Shown piece by piece: positions 37,323-45,667 of a DNA stretch of 64,000 nt; within the stretch, counting starts at the first letter, position 1; each line of letters opens with the position of its first letter. The notes beneath the pieces were generated by a model. It searched no databases, was not told the DNA's origin, and saw only the letters and a program-made list of their open reading frames with translations. Made by a program: the position numbers and the translations under genes. The DNA comes from Tahibacter soli (lineage in GTDB: Bacteria > Pseudomonadota > Gammaproteobacteria > Xanthomonadales > Rhodanobacteraceae): contig NZ_JAOVZO020000020.1 in the NCBI RefSeq assembly GCF_025717065.2, positions 900,237 to 964,236 of the forward strand, given 5' to 3'.

Positions 37323-38963
37323 ATGAGCAACGTCGCGCGTCCGCGCAGCCTGTTCTCCGTCGGCTCGGCGGTCGGCGGCGAAACGACCCGCCGCGAATTG
37401 TATTTTTTCAATTTGTTTCGCGTGCTGCAGGCGTGCATCTACACCGGCCTCGCCTACAGCCCGCTCGCGGTCGCGTGGGTCGATCTGCGCTATCCGCTGT
37501 TTGCGCGGGTGTCGAGCATCGTCTACCTGCTGTTCGCGCTGATCGCGTTCGTGCAGACCGACCTGTGGCTGCGCCGCCTGACGCCGAACGTCGCGATCGC
37601 GCTCGTGTTCGACGTGCTCGCGGCGGTGTTCGCGATCGCCAGCATGCAGGAGGCCAGCGGCGGCATCGCCATCCTCCTGATGTTCAACATCGGCGCGGCC
37701 GCGCTGCTCCTGCCGCCGCGCCTGGCCGGCGCGCTCGCGGTGTTCGGCGGCATCGCGCTGACGGTGCAGGTGCTGGTGCTGCGCCTGTACGACGAGCGCT
37801 ACGACGGCTCGCTGCTCGAGCCCGTGCTGTTCGCGATGGCCTACGTCGCGTCGTACGGGTTGTTCAGCGTGCTGCGCAAGCAGATGCGCGCGACCGAGGC
37901 GCTGGCCGAACAGCGCGGCACCGACCTTGCGAACCTGTCGCAGGTCAACGAGATGATCATCCGGCGCATGAAGACCGGCGTGCTCGTGGTCGACGACGCC
38001 AACCGCATCCACCAGATGAACGAGTCGGCGTGGATGCTGATCGGCAGCCCGAAGCCGGACCTGCGCGATCTCGGCACCGTCGCGCCCGAACTGTCGCGCC
38101 GCCTGTACCACTGGCGCACGACCGGCCGCACCGACACGAAAGCCGTCGCGCTCGCCGAGGACGTGCCCGAGGTGCTGCCGCGCTTCACCCGCCTGTCGCC
38201 GAACGAGGCGACGAACGTCCTGATCTTCCTCGACGACACCTCGCTCGTTTCGCGCCGCGCCGAGGAGCTGACGCTGAGCTCGCTCGGCCGCCTGTCGGCG
38301 TCGATCGCGCACGAAATCCGCAATCCGCTCGCGGCGATCAGCTATTCGGCGCAGCTCCTGGCCGAATCGGAGGAGCTGTCGCAGGCCGACCAGCGCATGG
38401 TCGAGATCATCAACAACCACTGCGGCCGCGCCAACGACGTGGTCGAAAACATCCTGCAGCTGTCGCGGCGCGAGCGCTCGCGGCCGGAACTCGTCGACAT
38501 CAACGCGTGGGTGGTCAACTTCGTCGACGAATACAAGGCCAGCAACGATCTGGGCCAGGATCACCTGCGCCCGGTGACGCAGCCGCGGCTCGTCGACGGG
38601 CTGGTCGATCCGCAGCAGCTGCAGCAGGTGGTGTGGAATCTCGTGCAGAACGCCCTGCGCTACGGACGCCTGCCGGCCGAACCCGCGCGCGTCGCGGTGA
38701 TCGCGCGGCTGCTCGGCGAAAAGGGTCCGCCGGTCGTCGAAGTCGTCGATCGCGGCCCGGGCATCCCGCCGAAGGTGGCGGCGCAGATCTTCGAACCGTT
38801 CTTCACGACGCACGAATACGGCACCGGGCTCGGCCTTTATCTCGCCCGCCAGTTGTGCGAAGCGAACCAGGCCGCGCTCGAATACGTGCCGGTCGCCGGC
38901 GGCGGCAGCTGTTTTCGCATCACGCTCGTGACGCAAATCACGCCGCACGCGGCGCGCGGCTGA
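37323..38963 (+). CDS. pilS: Type IV pilus sensor histidine kinase PilS
   Basis: PilS (546 aa) is the membrane sensor that sets PilR activity and thus pilin transcription. About six hydrophobic segments occupy residues 35-185. A PAS-like region (about 205-305, MKTGVLVVDDANRIHQMNES) follows, then the phosphoacceptor His330 in SASIAHEIRNPLAAISYSAQ. ATP-binding boxes are VVWNLVQNALRYG, DRGPGIPP and EYGTGLGLYLARQL. In P. aeruginosa PilS senses pilin in the membrane. It is 70 bases upstream of pilR. Confidence 0.95.
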   Translation: MSNVARPRSLFSVGSAVGGETTRRELYFFNLFRVLQACIYTGLAYSPLAVAWVDLRYPLFARVSSIVYLLFALIAFVQTDLWLRRLTPNVAIALVFDVLAAVFAIASMQEASGGIAILLMFNIGAAALLLPPRLAGALAVFGGIALTVQVLVLRLYDERYDGSLLEPVLFAMAYVASYGLFSVLRKQMRATEALAEQRGTDLANLSQVNEMIIRRMKTGVLVVDDANRIHQMNESAWMLIGSPKPDLRDLGTVAPELSRRLYHWRTTGRTDTKAVALAEDVPEVLPRFTRLSPNEATNVLIFLDDTSLVSRRAEELTLSSLGRLSASIAHEIRNPLAAISYSAQLLAESEELSQADQRMVEIINNHCGRANDVVENILQLSRRERSRPELVDINAWVVNFVDEYKASNDLGQDHLRPVTQPRLVDGLVDPQQLQQVVWNLVQNALRYGRLPAEPARVAVIARLLGEKGPPVVEVVDRGPGIPPKVAAQIFEPFFTTHEYGTGLGLYLARQLCEANQAALEYVPVAGGGSCFRITLVTQITPHAARG

Positions 38964-39033
38964 CCGCGAGCTTTACCGCCACACGGTGGCGCATTAACCT
39001 GCGCACCGCAGCCGCAAGCGGAAAGCAGGAACG

Positions 39034-40434
39034 ATGAGCAAGCAGACCGCCCTGGTGATCGACGACGAGCGCGACATTCGCGAACTTCTGACGATCACGC
39101 TCGGGCGCATGAATCTCGACGTCGAAACGGTCGGCAGCGTGACCGACGCCCGCGAAAGGCTCGCCCAGCGCAAGTTCGACCTGTGCTTCACCGACATGCG
39201 CCTGCCCGACGGTTCGGGCCAGGAGATCATCGAACTGATCGCGCGCCAGTATCCGGATACGCCGGTCGCGATGATCACGGCCTACGGCAACGTCGACGCC
39301 GCCGTCACCGCGCTCAAGGCGGGCGCGTTCGATTTCGTGTCCAAGCCGGTCGATCTGGCGATGCTGCGGCGGCTCGTGCAGACGGCGCTGCGGCTCGGCG
39401 AGGAGCGCCGGGCCGAATCCACCGCGAACGAAAGCAAGCTCGTCGGCGATTCGCTGGCGATGCAGCAGGTGCGCGCGACGATCGCCAAGCTCGCGCGCAG
39501 CCAGGCGCCGGTGTACATCAGCGGCGAATCGGGCGTCGGCAAGGAACTCGTCGCGCGCCAGATCCACGAACAGGGTCCGCGCGCGTCCGGCGCGTTCGTG
39601 CCGGTCAACTGCGGCGCGATTCCGTCCGAACTGATGGAAAGCGAGTTCTTCGGCCACAAGAAGGGCAGCTTCACCGGTGCGCACGCGGACAAGGACGGCC
39701 TGTTCCAGGCCGCGCAGGGCGGCACGCTGTTTCTCGACGAGGTGGCCGAACTGCCGCTGCACATGCAGGTGAAGCTCCTGCGCGTGATCCAGGAGAAATC
39801 CGTACGCGCGATCGGCGGTCGCGGCGAGCTCGCGGTCGACGTACGCATCCTGTCGGCGACGCACAAGAACCTCGCCAAGCTCGTTGACGCCGGCCAGTTC
39901 CGACAGGATCTCTACTACCGCATCAACGTGATCGAACTGCGCGTGCCGCCGCTGCGCGAGCGCAAGGAAGACCTGCCCAAGCTGATCGGCCGCGTGCTCG
40001 AACGCCTCGCTCGCGACGGCGGCGGCGTACCGGCGAAGCTGCGCCCCGAAGCGCTGCAGGCGCTGCTCGCGTACGACTTCCCCGGCAACGTGCGCGAGCT
40101 CGAAAACATCCTCGAACGCTCGGTCGCACTGTGCGAGGACAACTCGATCGACATCGACGACCTGCGCCTCGACCTTTCCGCCGGACGCCAGGCCGCAGCC
40201 GCGGTGCCGCCGCCGGAAATCGCGCGCGTCGTCGCGCCGCCGCCCGCGCCGGTGCCCGTCGAGGAACGCGACGAACCGCGCAGCGACCTTGCCGCCGCGG
40301 TCGCCGAAACCGAACGCGCCGCGATCATGAAAGCGCTCGAAGCGACACGCTGGAACCGCACCGCCGCGGCCAAGCAGCTGGGTCTCACGCTGCGCCAGCT
40401 GCGCTATCGCCTCGAGCGGCTCGGCATCGAATAA
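39034..40434 (+). CDS. pilR: Sigma-54-dependent response regulator PilR
   Basis: PilR (466 aa) is the NtrC-type activator of pilin genes. The receiver domain has the phospho-acceptor Asp54 in LCFTDMRLPDG. The AAA+ domain has Walker A ISGESGVGKE and the sigma-54 contact loop GSFTGA (Ser instead of the usual Ala). The C-terminal Fis-type helix-turn-helix is TRWNRTAAAKQLGLTLRQLR. Two sigma-54 promoters stand before the pilin genes 4-5 kb downstream, which fits this role. Confidence 0.96.
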   Translation: MSKQTALVIDDERDIRELLTITLGRMNLDVETVGSVTDARERLAQRKFDLCFTDMRLPDGSGQEIIELIARQYPDTPVAMITAYGNVDAAVTALKAGAFDFVSKPVDLAMLRRLVQTALRLGEERRAESTANESKLVGDSLAMQQVRATIAKLARSQAPVYISGESGVGKELVARQIHEQGPRASGAFVPVNCGAIPSELMESEFFGHKKGSFTGAHADKDGLFQAAQGGTLFLDEVAELPLHMQVKLLRVIQEKSVRAIGGRGELAVDVRILSATHKNLAKLVDAGQFRQDLYYRINVIELRVPPLRERKEDLPKLIGRVLERLARDGGGVPAKLRPEALQALLAYDFPGNVRELENILERSVALCEDNSIDIDDLRLDLSAGRQAAAAVPPPEIARVVAPPPAPVPVEERDEPRSDLAAAVAETERAAIMKALEATRWNRTAAAKQLGLTLRQLRYRLERLGIE

Positions 40435-40460
40435 CGACAACACTCACGGACACGTGTCAC

Positions 40461-41231
40461 ATGACGACGACCCGCTCTCCGATGTCGCGGTGGAAAGCCG
40501 CGTCGATCCACCTGCTGTGCAGCGTCGCGCTGGCCGTTCTGGCCGGCGCGCTCGTTTTCGGACTGTGGTTTCCGCCGCCGTATTTCCACGCCGCGGGCGG
40601 CGATCGCCTCGTGCTGATCCTGATCGGCGTCGATCTCGTCGTCGGCCCGCTCCTGACGCTGATCATCTTCCGATCCGGCAAGCGCGGACTGCGCTTCGAC
40701 CTTGCCTGCATCGGGCTCGTGCAGGTCGCGGCGCTCGTCTACGGCCTGTCGATCATCACGGCGTCGCGCCCGGCGTTCGTCGTCGCGACGATCCGTCGCT
40801 TCATCGTCGTTCCGGCCAATGCGCTCGACGAGAACGATCTCGCGCAGGCCCCGACGCCGGATCTGCGCCGCCTGCCGTGGCTCGGCCCGAAGCTGATTTC
40901 GGCGCAGGTGCCCGAAGATGCCCAGGCGCGCAACGAGATCATGCAGGCGACGCTCGCGGGCAAGGACATCGACCGCCTGCCGAAGTACTACGCGCCGATC
41001 GAAGCAATCGAGGAACAGCTCAAGCGGCGCGCCAAGCCGCTGACCCGGCTGATCGACCAGAACCCGGAAGCCAACCGGCCGGTCGTCGAAGCGGGCCTGA
41101 AGAAGTTCGGGCGTGCGCTCGAGCGCACCGGCTATATGCCGCTGGTTACCGCACGCGGCGAGCTCGTCATGCTGGTCGATCTCGACACGGGCAAGACGGT
41201 CGGGCCGCTCGAACTCAAATCCGTCGACTGA
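40461..41231 (+). CDS. TfpZ/TfpX-like type IV pilin accessory protein
   Basis: The 256-aa membrane protein matches the TfpX/TfpZ accessory family encoded beside pilA in some Pseudomonas and related bacteria. The N-terminus has SRWKAASIHLLCSVALAVLA, then FGLWFPPPYFHAAGGDRLVL and GVDLVVGPLLTLIIF. Three or four hydrophobic segments are followed by a soluble, presumably periplasmic half. Such proteins help pilin stability or surface piliation; the mechanism is unclear. The start at 40461 has only a weak ribosome site; an ATG 7 codons later is also possible. It follows pilR by 26 bases and may be co-transcribed. Confidence 0.82.
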   Translation: MTTTRSPMSRWKAASIHLLCSVALAVLAGALVFGLWFPPPYFHAAGGDRLVLILIGVDLVVGPLLTLIIFRSGKRGLRFDLACIGLVQVAALVYGLSIITASRPAFVVATIRRFIVVPANALDENDLAQAPTPDLRRLPWLGPKLISAQVPEDAQARNEIMQATLAGKDIDRLPKYYAPIEAIEEQLKRRAKPLTRLIDQNPEANRPVVEAGLKKFGRALERTGYMPLVTARGELVMLVDLDTGKTVGPLELKSVD

Positions 41232-41260
41232 GCGCGCCGCCGCCGTGCGGCGGCGCGCTC
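41230..41260. terminator. GC-rich hairpin between convergent genes
   Basis: GAGCGCGCCGCC and GGCGGCGCGCTC form a 12-bp stem around a 7-base loop. It overlaps the stop of the TfpZ-like gene and lies 9 bases past the opposing gene's stop. There is no T-run on either side, so intrinsic termination is uncertain. Confidence 0.4.
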
Positions 41261-41268
41261 GCGGAACG

Positions 41269-44249
41269 CTATTCCCAGGCCAGCAGGAAAGAACGCAGCT
41301 GCCCGTAGACCGCCGAGGGCGGGATCGCCTTGCCGTACTGGCGCTCGATCTCTTCCGCGCCGTGCTTGCGTCCCTCGCCGATCGATGCCGCCATCGCGAG
41401 CATGAGCATCTGCTCCTTCTGCACGCCGAGCACCGCGTCGGTGGCCTGATCGAGCGCCAGCAGCGCATTGCGCCGCGTCTCGGGCGCGTCGCGCCGCGCG
41501 GCCGCCTGGTACGCGAGCATGGCCTGCGCCGGGAAACCGGTCAGCGCGCCGGCCCAGCGCGGCTGTATCCACAACTCCTGCAGATCCTCGCTCGGCAGCA
41601 GACCGAGCGTCGCCGACGCGACCTCGGACGCCGCAGTCGACCAGGCTCGCAGCCATGCGTCGTCGTCGCCGGGCTGCGCCGACAACTCCAGCAACGCCTC
41701 CAGACTCTTCGCATCGGCCGGCGAGTGCTCGACCAGGAGCGGCGAGATGCTGCCGGCCCTGGCCGATGCGACCACTTCGCTCGCGATGCGATGACGCACC
41801 GAGAAGACACTGAACGCCGACACTTCGACGTCGGCATCGGCGCGCAGCGGCGTGCGGCCGATCAGGAAATCAAGCAGCGGCATTCCGTTGATCGCCGAGC
41901 GCAGCAGCAGCGTCGCACGGTCGTCGATGAAGCGGCTCTTCGGCGCGCGCAGCGAAACGGTCGGGTAGAAGTCCGAATGCGCCTCGATGCCGTACAGGCG
42001 CGCGAGGTTCTTGAGCAGGCGCTCGTCGCCGACGTAGCGCAGGCGGATTTCGTCGGCGCTGCGAAAACCGATGCGCCGGATCTCGCTGAGCAGCGGCTCG
42101 TGCTGCATCACGCCCCAGTCGGCGTCGCCGAGTTTGTCGGGCGACGCGACGAACAGCATGTCGGCCGTGTTCGTGATGTAGATCTGCACGTGCGGAAACT
42201 GCTCGACGATCGCGGCGCCCATCGTGGCCAGCAGCGCGTCGCTGAGCTCGTACGTCTGGATCCACTGCACGAGCAGGCCGCCCTGGTTGAGATGCCCGCG
42301 CAGGAAGCCGTAGAACTCCTTCGTGAACAGGCTCGCCACGCCGCTGACCCACGGGTTGGACGGCTCGGAAACGATGACGTCGTACTTTTTCCCTTCGTGG
42401 AAAAATACGTGCGCGCGTCGTCGATGACCGCACGCGAACGCGGATCGTTGAACGCGCGCTCGACGCGTTCGCCGAAATGACGCGAGCCGTCGATCATCGC
42501 GCGCTCGATCTCGACCGTCTCGACGGCCGTCAGCTGCGGGAAGCCGAGCAGCGTATGCGTCGTGAGGCCCGACCCCCACCCGATCACGCCGACCGTCTTC
42601 GCCGACGGCCGCAGGTAGATCGGCAGGATGCCGGCCATGATCATCGTCGCCTCGTCCTGCTCGGGCGGGTCCTTCAGACGCAGCGCGAGCGCGGCGTCCG
42701 GCTTGCCGTTCGTCGCGATCATGCCTGCGCCGCGCGCCATCGTGCTGACGGAGACGGTCGCCGTCTTGCCGTCGCGCAGATACGGAATCCCCGTCACCGA
42801 CTGCAGCCGCGTGACGCCGGTGCGAAACACGCCGGCGACCTGCGAGCGCGGATCGATGCGGCCCGCGACGAGGCTCGCCGCGGCGATCACGCCGCACACG
42901 CCGATGATCGCGAGGCGGCGCCAGCCGAGCGTCGAGCCGCTCAGCAGGAACAGGCCGAGCGCGATGTCGATCAGTGCCGACAGCGCCACGCTCAGACTCA
43001 CGCCGATCGACGGAATCAGCACGTGCACCGTCAGGAACACGCCGGCGATCGAGCCGAGCGTATTGAACGCATATATCCGGCCGATGCTCGACTCGCCGGC
43101 ACCGGCGCGCAACAGGCTCATCGTGAACAGCGGCAGCGTCATGCCGGCGAAGAACGCGGCCGGAAACATGACGAGCAGCGCGACGACGGCGCTGCCGGCG
43201 CTGAACACCGTATAGCCTTCGCCGGTGCGGGCGAGCGCGCTAAGCAACCATTCGACCATGCCGAACGAATGCGCGAACACCGGCAGCGACAGCAGCGCCG
43301 CGAGGCCCATGAGGATCTGCGCGACGCCGGCATAGCTCGCCGGATCGGCGATCTCGGCGCCGCGACGGCGGATCCAGTTGCCGCCGAACGCGAGACCCGC
43401 GATGAACGCGGCGAGCATCAGTTCGAACGAATGCACGGTGGTGCCGAGCGCCTGGTTCAAAAGGCGCACCCAGCCGATCTCGTAGATGAAAGAGGTCGCG
43501 CCGGTGATGGCCGCCGCCGCGAACACGAAGCGTGCCGTCAGCGCCGGCGAACCGCTCGACACGCCGGGCGAGACGCGTTCGTGCGTCGTCGCAACCGGAC
43601 GCTGCTCGACCGATTCGGCCATGCGGCCGAGCGGCCACGCGACCAGCGCGACGAAGATGTTGAGGAGGCCCGCGGCCAGCGTCGAACCGGGCATGCCGAC
43701 GAGCGGCAGCAGCACGAACGTGCACGCGAGCGCGCCGGCGGCCGCGCCGATGCTGTTGCTGAAATATAGCCCGCCGAGCACGCGCCCGTCGTCGTTCGGC
43801 GCGAGTCGCAGATAGCCCGCGCTCAGCAGCGGGAACGTCATGCCGAGCAGGATGCACTGCGGCGCGATCAGCAGCGCGGCGGTCGACCATTGATAGGCGT
43901 GGGCGACCCAGTCCGCGCCGAGCGCCGGCAGGATCGTGTTCTGCGAGACGTCCACGTAGCCGACGAAGATCGGGTGGAACGCGACGCCGATCAGGCCGAT
44001 CAGGAGTTCGATCGCGGCGTACGCACGGATCAGTTCGCGCCAGCCGGTGCTCCAGCGCGCGGCGAGCCAGGCGCCGAGCGACATGCCGCCCATGAAGATC
44101 GCCAGCACCAGCGACTGCGCATAGGCCGCATGGCCGAGCACGAGACCGAGGTAATGCGACCAGATCGATTGGTATATCAGGCCGGCGAAGCCGGAAACCA
44201 CGAAAACGAACAGCAGCGCGCGTCCGATCCAATCGGTCTTCATCGTCAT
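41269..44249 (-). pseudogene. Membrane-fused spermidine synthase-like protein, broken by a one-base frameshift
   Basis: The 5' part (44249 to about 42402) encodes a multi-pass membrane domain ([20 protein letters not shown]; about 14 hydrophobic segments). It then enters a spermidine-synthase-like methyltransferase fold (VGVIGWGSGLTTHTLLGFP, VETVEIERAMIDGSRHF, IDDARTYF). The 3' part (about 42400 to 41269) resumes in another frame at FHEGKKYDVIVSEPSNPWVS and runs to the end. Restoring one T in a T5 run on the coding strand (A5 at 42401-42405) would join them into 993 aa. PNPW-like and DAR motifs fit the spermidine synthase superfamily, but these long fusions are of unknown function. Sequencing error is as likely as true decay. 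Confidence 0.8.
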
Positions 44250-44328
44250 CGAATCTTGCTCATGGCCTAAAGGGGGATCGTATCCGGCAGCGCGAGGCAG
44301 GGACCGGATCGGCCGTCACAATACAGGA

Positions 44329-44344
44329 TGGCACGAGCTATGCA
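44329..44344 (+). promoter_or_regulatory. Sigma-54 promoter of pilin gene 1
   Basis: TGGCACGAGCTATGCA has the -24 GG and -12 GC exactly 10 bases apart and matches TGGCAC-N5-TTGCA except for one base. Transcription should start near 44354-44356. That lies downstream of an ATG at 44351 and so supports the pilin start at 44384. The activator is presumably PilR. Confidence 0.85.
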
Positions 44345-44383
44345 GAGTGCGTGCCCATCTTCCACCGCAACCGGGATCTCCCC

Positions 44384-44823
44384 ATGCGCGCCCCCCGCGA
44401 CGTCGCCGGCTTTACGCTGATCGAACTGATGATAGTCGTTGCCATCATCGCCATCCTCGCCGCGATCGCGATGCCCGCCTATCAGGACTACGTGATCCGC
44501 TCGCAGGTGTCCGAGGGCATCGTGCTCGCCTCGGGCGCGCGCGTCGCCGTGTGGGATTTCGTCTCGGCCCGCGGTCGCATGCCGACCGACAACGTCTCGG
44601 CCGGCCTCCCCCGGGCGCGGACATCAACGGCAAGTTCGTCCGGGACGTCACCGTGGTCGACGGACTGGTCCAGGTCACGTTCGGCAATCGCGCGAACGCG
44701 GCGATCGCGGACAATCTTTTGTTGCTGTCGCCGACCCAGCTCGACGGTGGCCTCAACTGGACCTGCAAGCCCGGCAGCGCGGGGCTCAAGGATCGCTACG
44801 TCCCGGTCAGCTGCCGCGAGTGA
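44384..44823 (+). pseudogene. Type IV major pilin gene, first copy, broken by a one-base frameshift
   Basis: The 5' part encodes a short leader ending in Gly, then [20 protein letters not shown], the class III prepilin signal and helix with Glu5, then [16 protein letters not shown]. After AGLP the frame breaks. The continuation lies in the next frame ([20 protein letters not shown], then [11 protein letters not shown] to PVSCRE), carrying the two C-terminal Cys of the disulfide loop. Adding one C to the C5 run at 44608-44612 restores a 146-aa pilin. The leader is 9 residues with the ATG at 44384; an ATG at 44351 is upstream of the expected transcript start. It is a paralogue of the next pilin gene. 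Confidence 0.82.
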
Positions 44824-45001
44824 CGACATGACGCGATACGTCACATGCTGACTTTCCACGTCGTCGGGGCCGGATAGAAAGGCTCCAGCACCGGAAAAAC
44901 CCCGGGTTCTTTTCGCAAATCGCGGTCATCGGCAGGGCGATACGGAGAACTCGGTCACGGACAAATTCTGCACGCGCCGCCGTACGGTTCACTTTCAAGT
45001 C

Positions 45002-45017
45002 TGGCACGCAACATGCA
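45002..45017 (+). promoter_or_regulatory. Sigma-54 promoter of pilA
   Basis: TGGCACGCAACATGCA has GG and GC 10 bases apart. It shares TGGCACG and ATGCA with the site before pilin gene 1, including the same mismatch to TTGCA. It lies about 120 bases before the pilA ATG, leaving a leader of about 105 bases. It is the only clear promoter in the 312-base gap between the pilin genes. Confidence 0.88.
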
Positions 45018-45135
45018 GAATTCGGCAACGGGATTCCGCGAGATCAGGCCAAGGGTCGAGGATGAAGACTCCACCTCGATGGGCGGGAACTCTGGGGCAA
45101 ACCTTCGAAGCTAGCTAAACGAACGAGGACTTACT

Positions 45136-45591
45136 ATGAAGAAGATGCAGGGCTTTACGCTGATCGAACTGATGATCGTCGTCGCGATCATCGCCATCCT
45201 GGCCGCCATCGCTCTCCCGGCTTATCAGGACTACACCATCCGTTCGCAAGTTTCGGAAGGTTCGGTGCTGGCCGACGGCGCGAAGACCGCGGTCGCCGAG
45301 TACTACGTGAACAAGGGCGTGTGGCCGACCGACAACACGATGGCTGGCCTTGCCACCCCGGCGAGCATCAAGGGCAAGTTCGTCAGCGGCCTGACCGTTG
45401 CGACCGGCAAGATCACGACCGTCTACTCCGCCACCGGCACGTTCCGCGCCAACAAGGCGATCGACACCAAGAGCCTGATCTTCTCGCCGACGGCGACGGG
45501 CGTCAGCGCCGGTTCGATCTCCTGGACCTGCTCGAGCGCCACGATCCTGCAGAAGCATCTGCCGCTGATCTGCCGCACGAACGAAAACTGA
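45136..45591 (+). CDS. pilA: Type IV major pilin PilA
   Basis: The 151-aa prepilin starts MKKMQG followed by [20 protein letters not shown]. PilD should cut after Gly6 and methylate Phe1; Glu5 is present. [17 protein letters not shown] continues the helix. The C-terminal disulfide loop is bounded by Cys in SWTC and [13 protein letters not shown] precedes the ATG. A sigma-54 promoter lies upstream and a strong terminator follows, so pilA can be expressed alone at high level. It lies directly before genes for two GT-C-type membrane proteins, suggesting the pilin is glycosylated. Confidence 0.95.
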   Translation: MKKMQGFTLIELMIVVAIIAILAAIALPAYQDYTIRSQVSEGSVLADGAKTAVAEYYVNKGVWPTDNTMAGLATPASIKGKFVSGLTVATGKITTVYSATGTFRANKAIDTKSLIFSPTATGVSAGSISWTCSSATILQKHLPLICRTNEN

Positions 45592-45616
45592 TACACCGCG
45601 TTACCTAGCAAGTCGA

Positions 45617-45647
45617 CAATGGGCCGCATGCGGCCCATTGTTTTTTT
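45617..45647 (+). terminator. Rho-independent terminator of pilA
   Basis: CAATGGGCCGCATGCGGCCCATTG (24 bases, a perfect palindrome that folds with a small loop) is followed by T7. It lies 26 bases past the pilA stop and 20 bases before the next gene, which may be reached by read-through. Confidence 0.92.
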
Positions 45648-45667
45648 GGCTTCGTGAAGAAGGATCA

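Noticed and set aside
40449..40458. GACACGTGTC palindrome before the TfpZ-like gene
   Set aside because: Ten bases is too short to stand out in this composition, and it sits at the ribosome site without supporting context.
44351..44383. Earlier ATG for pilin gene 1
   Set aside because: It lies upstream of the transcript start expected from the sigma-54 promoter and would give an unusually long leader.
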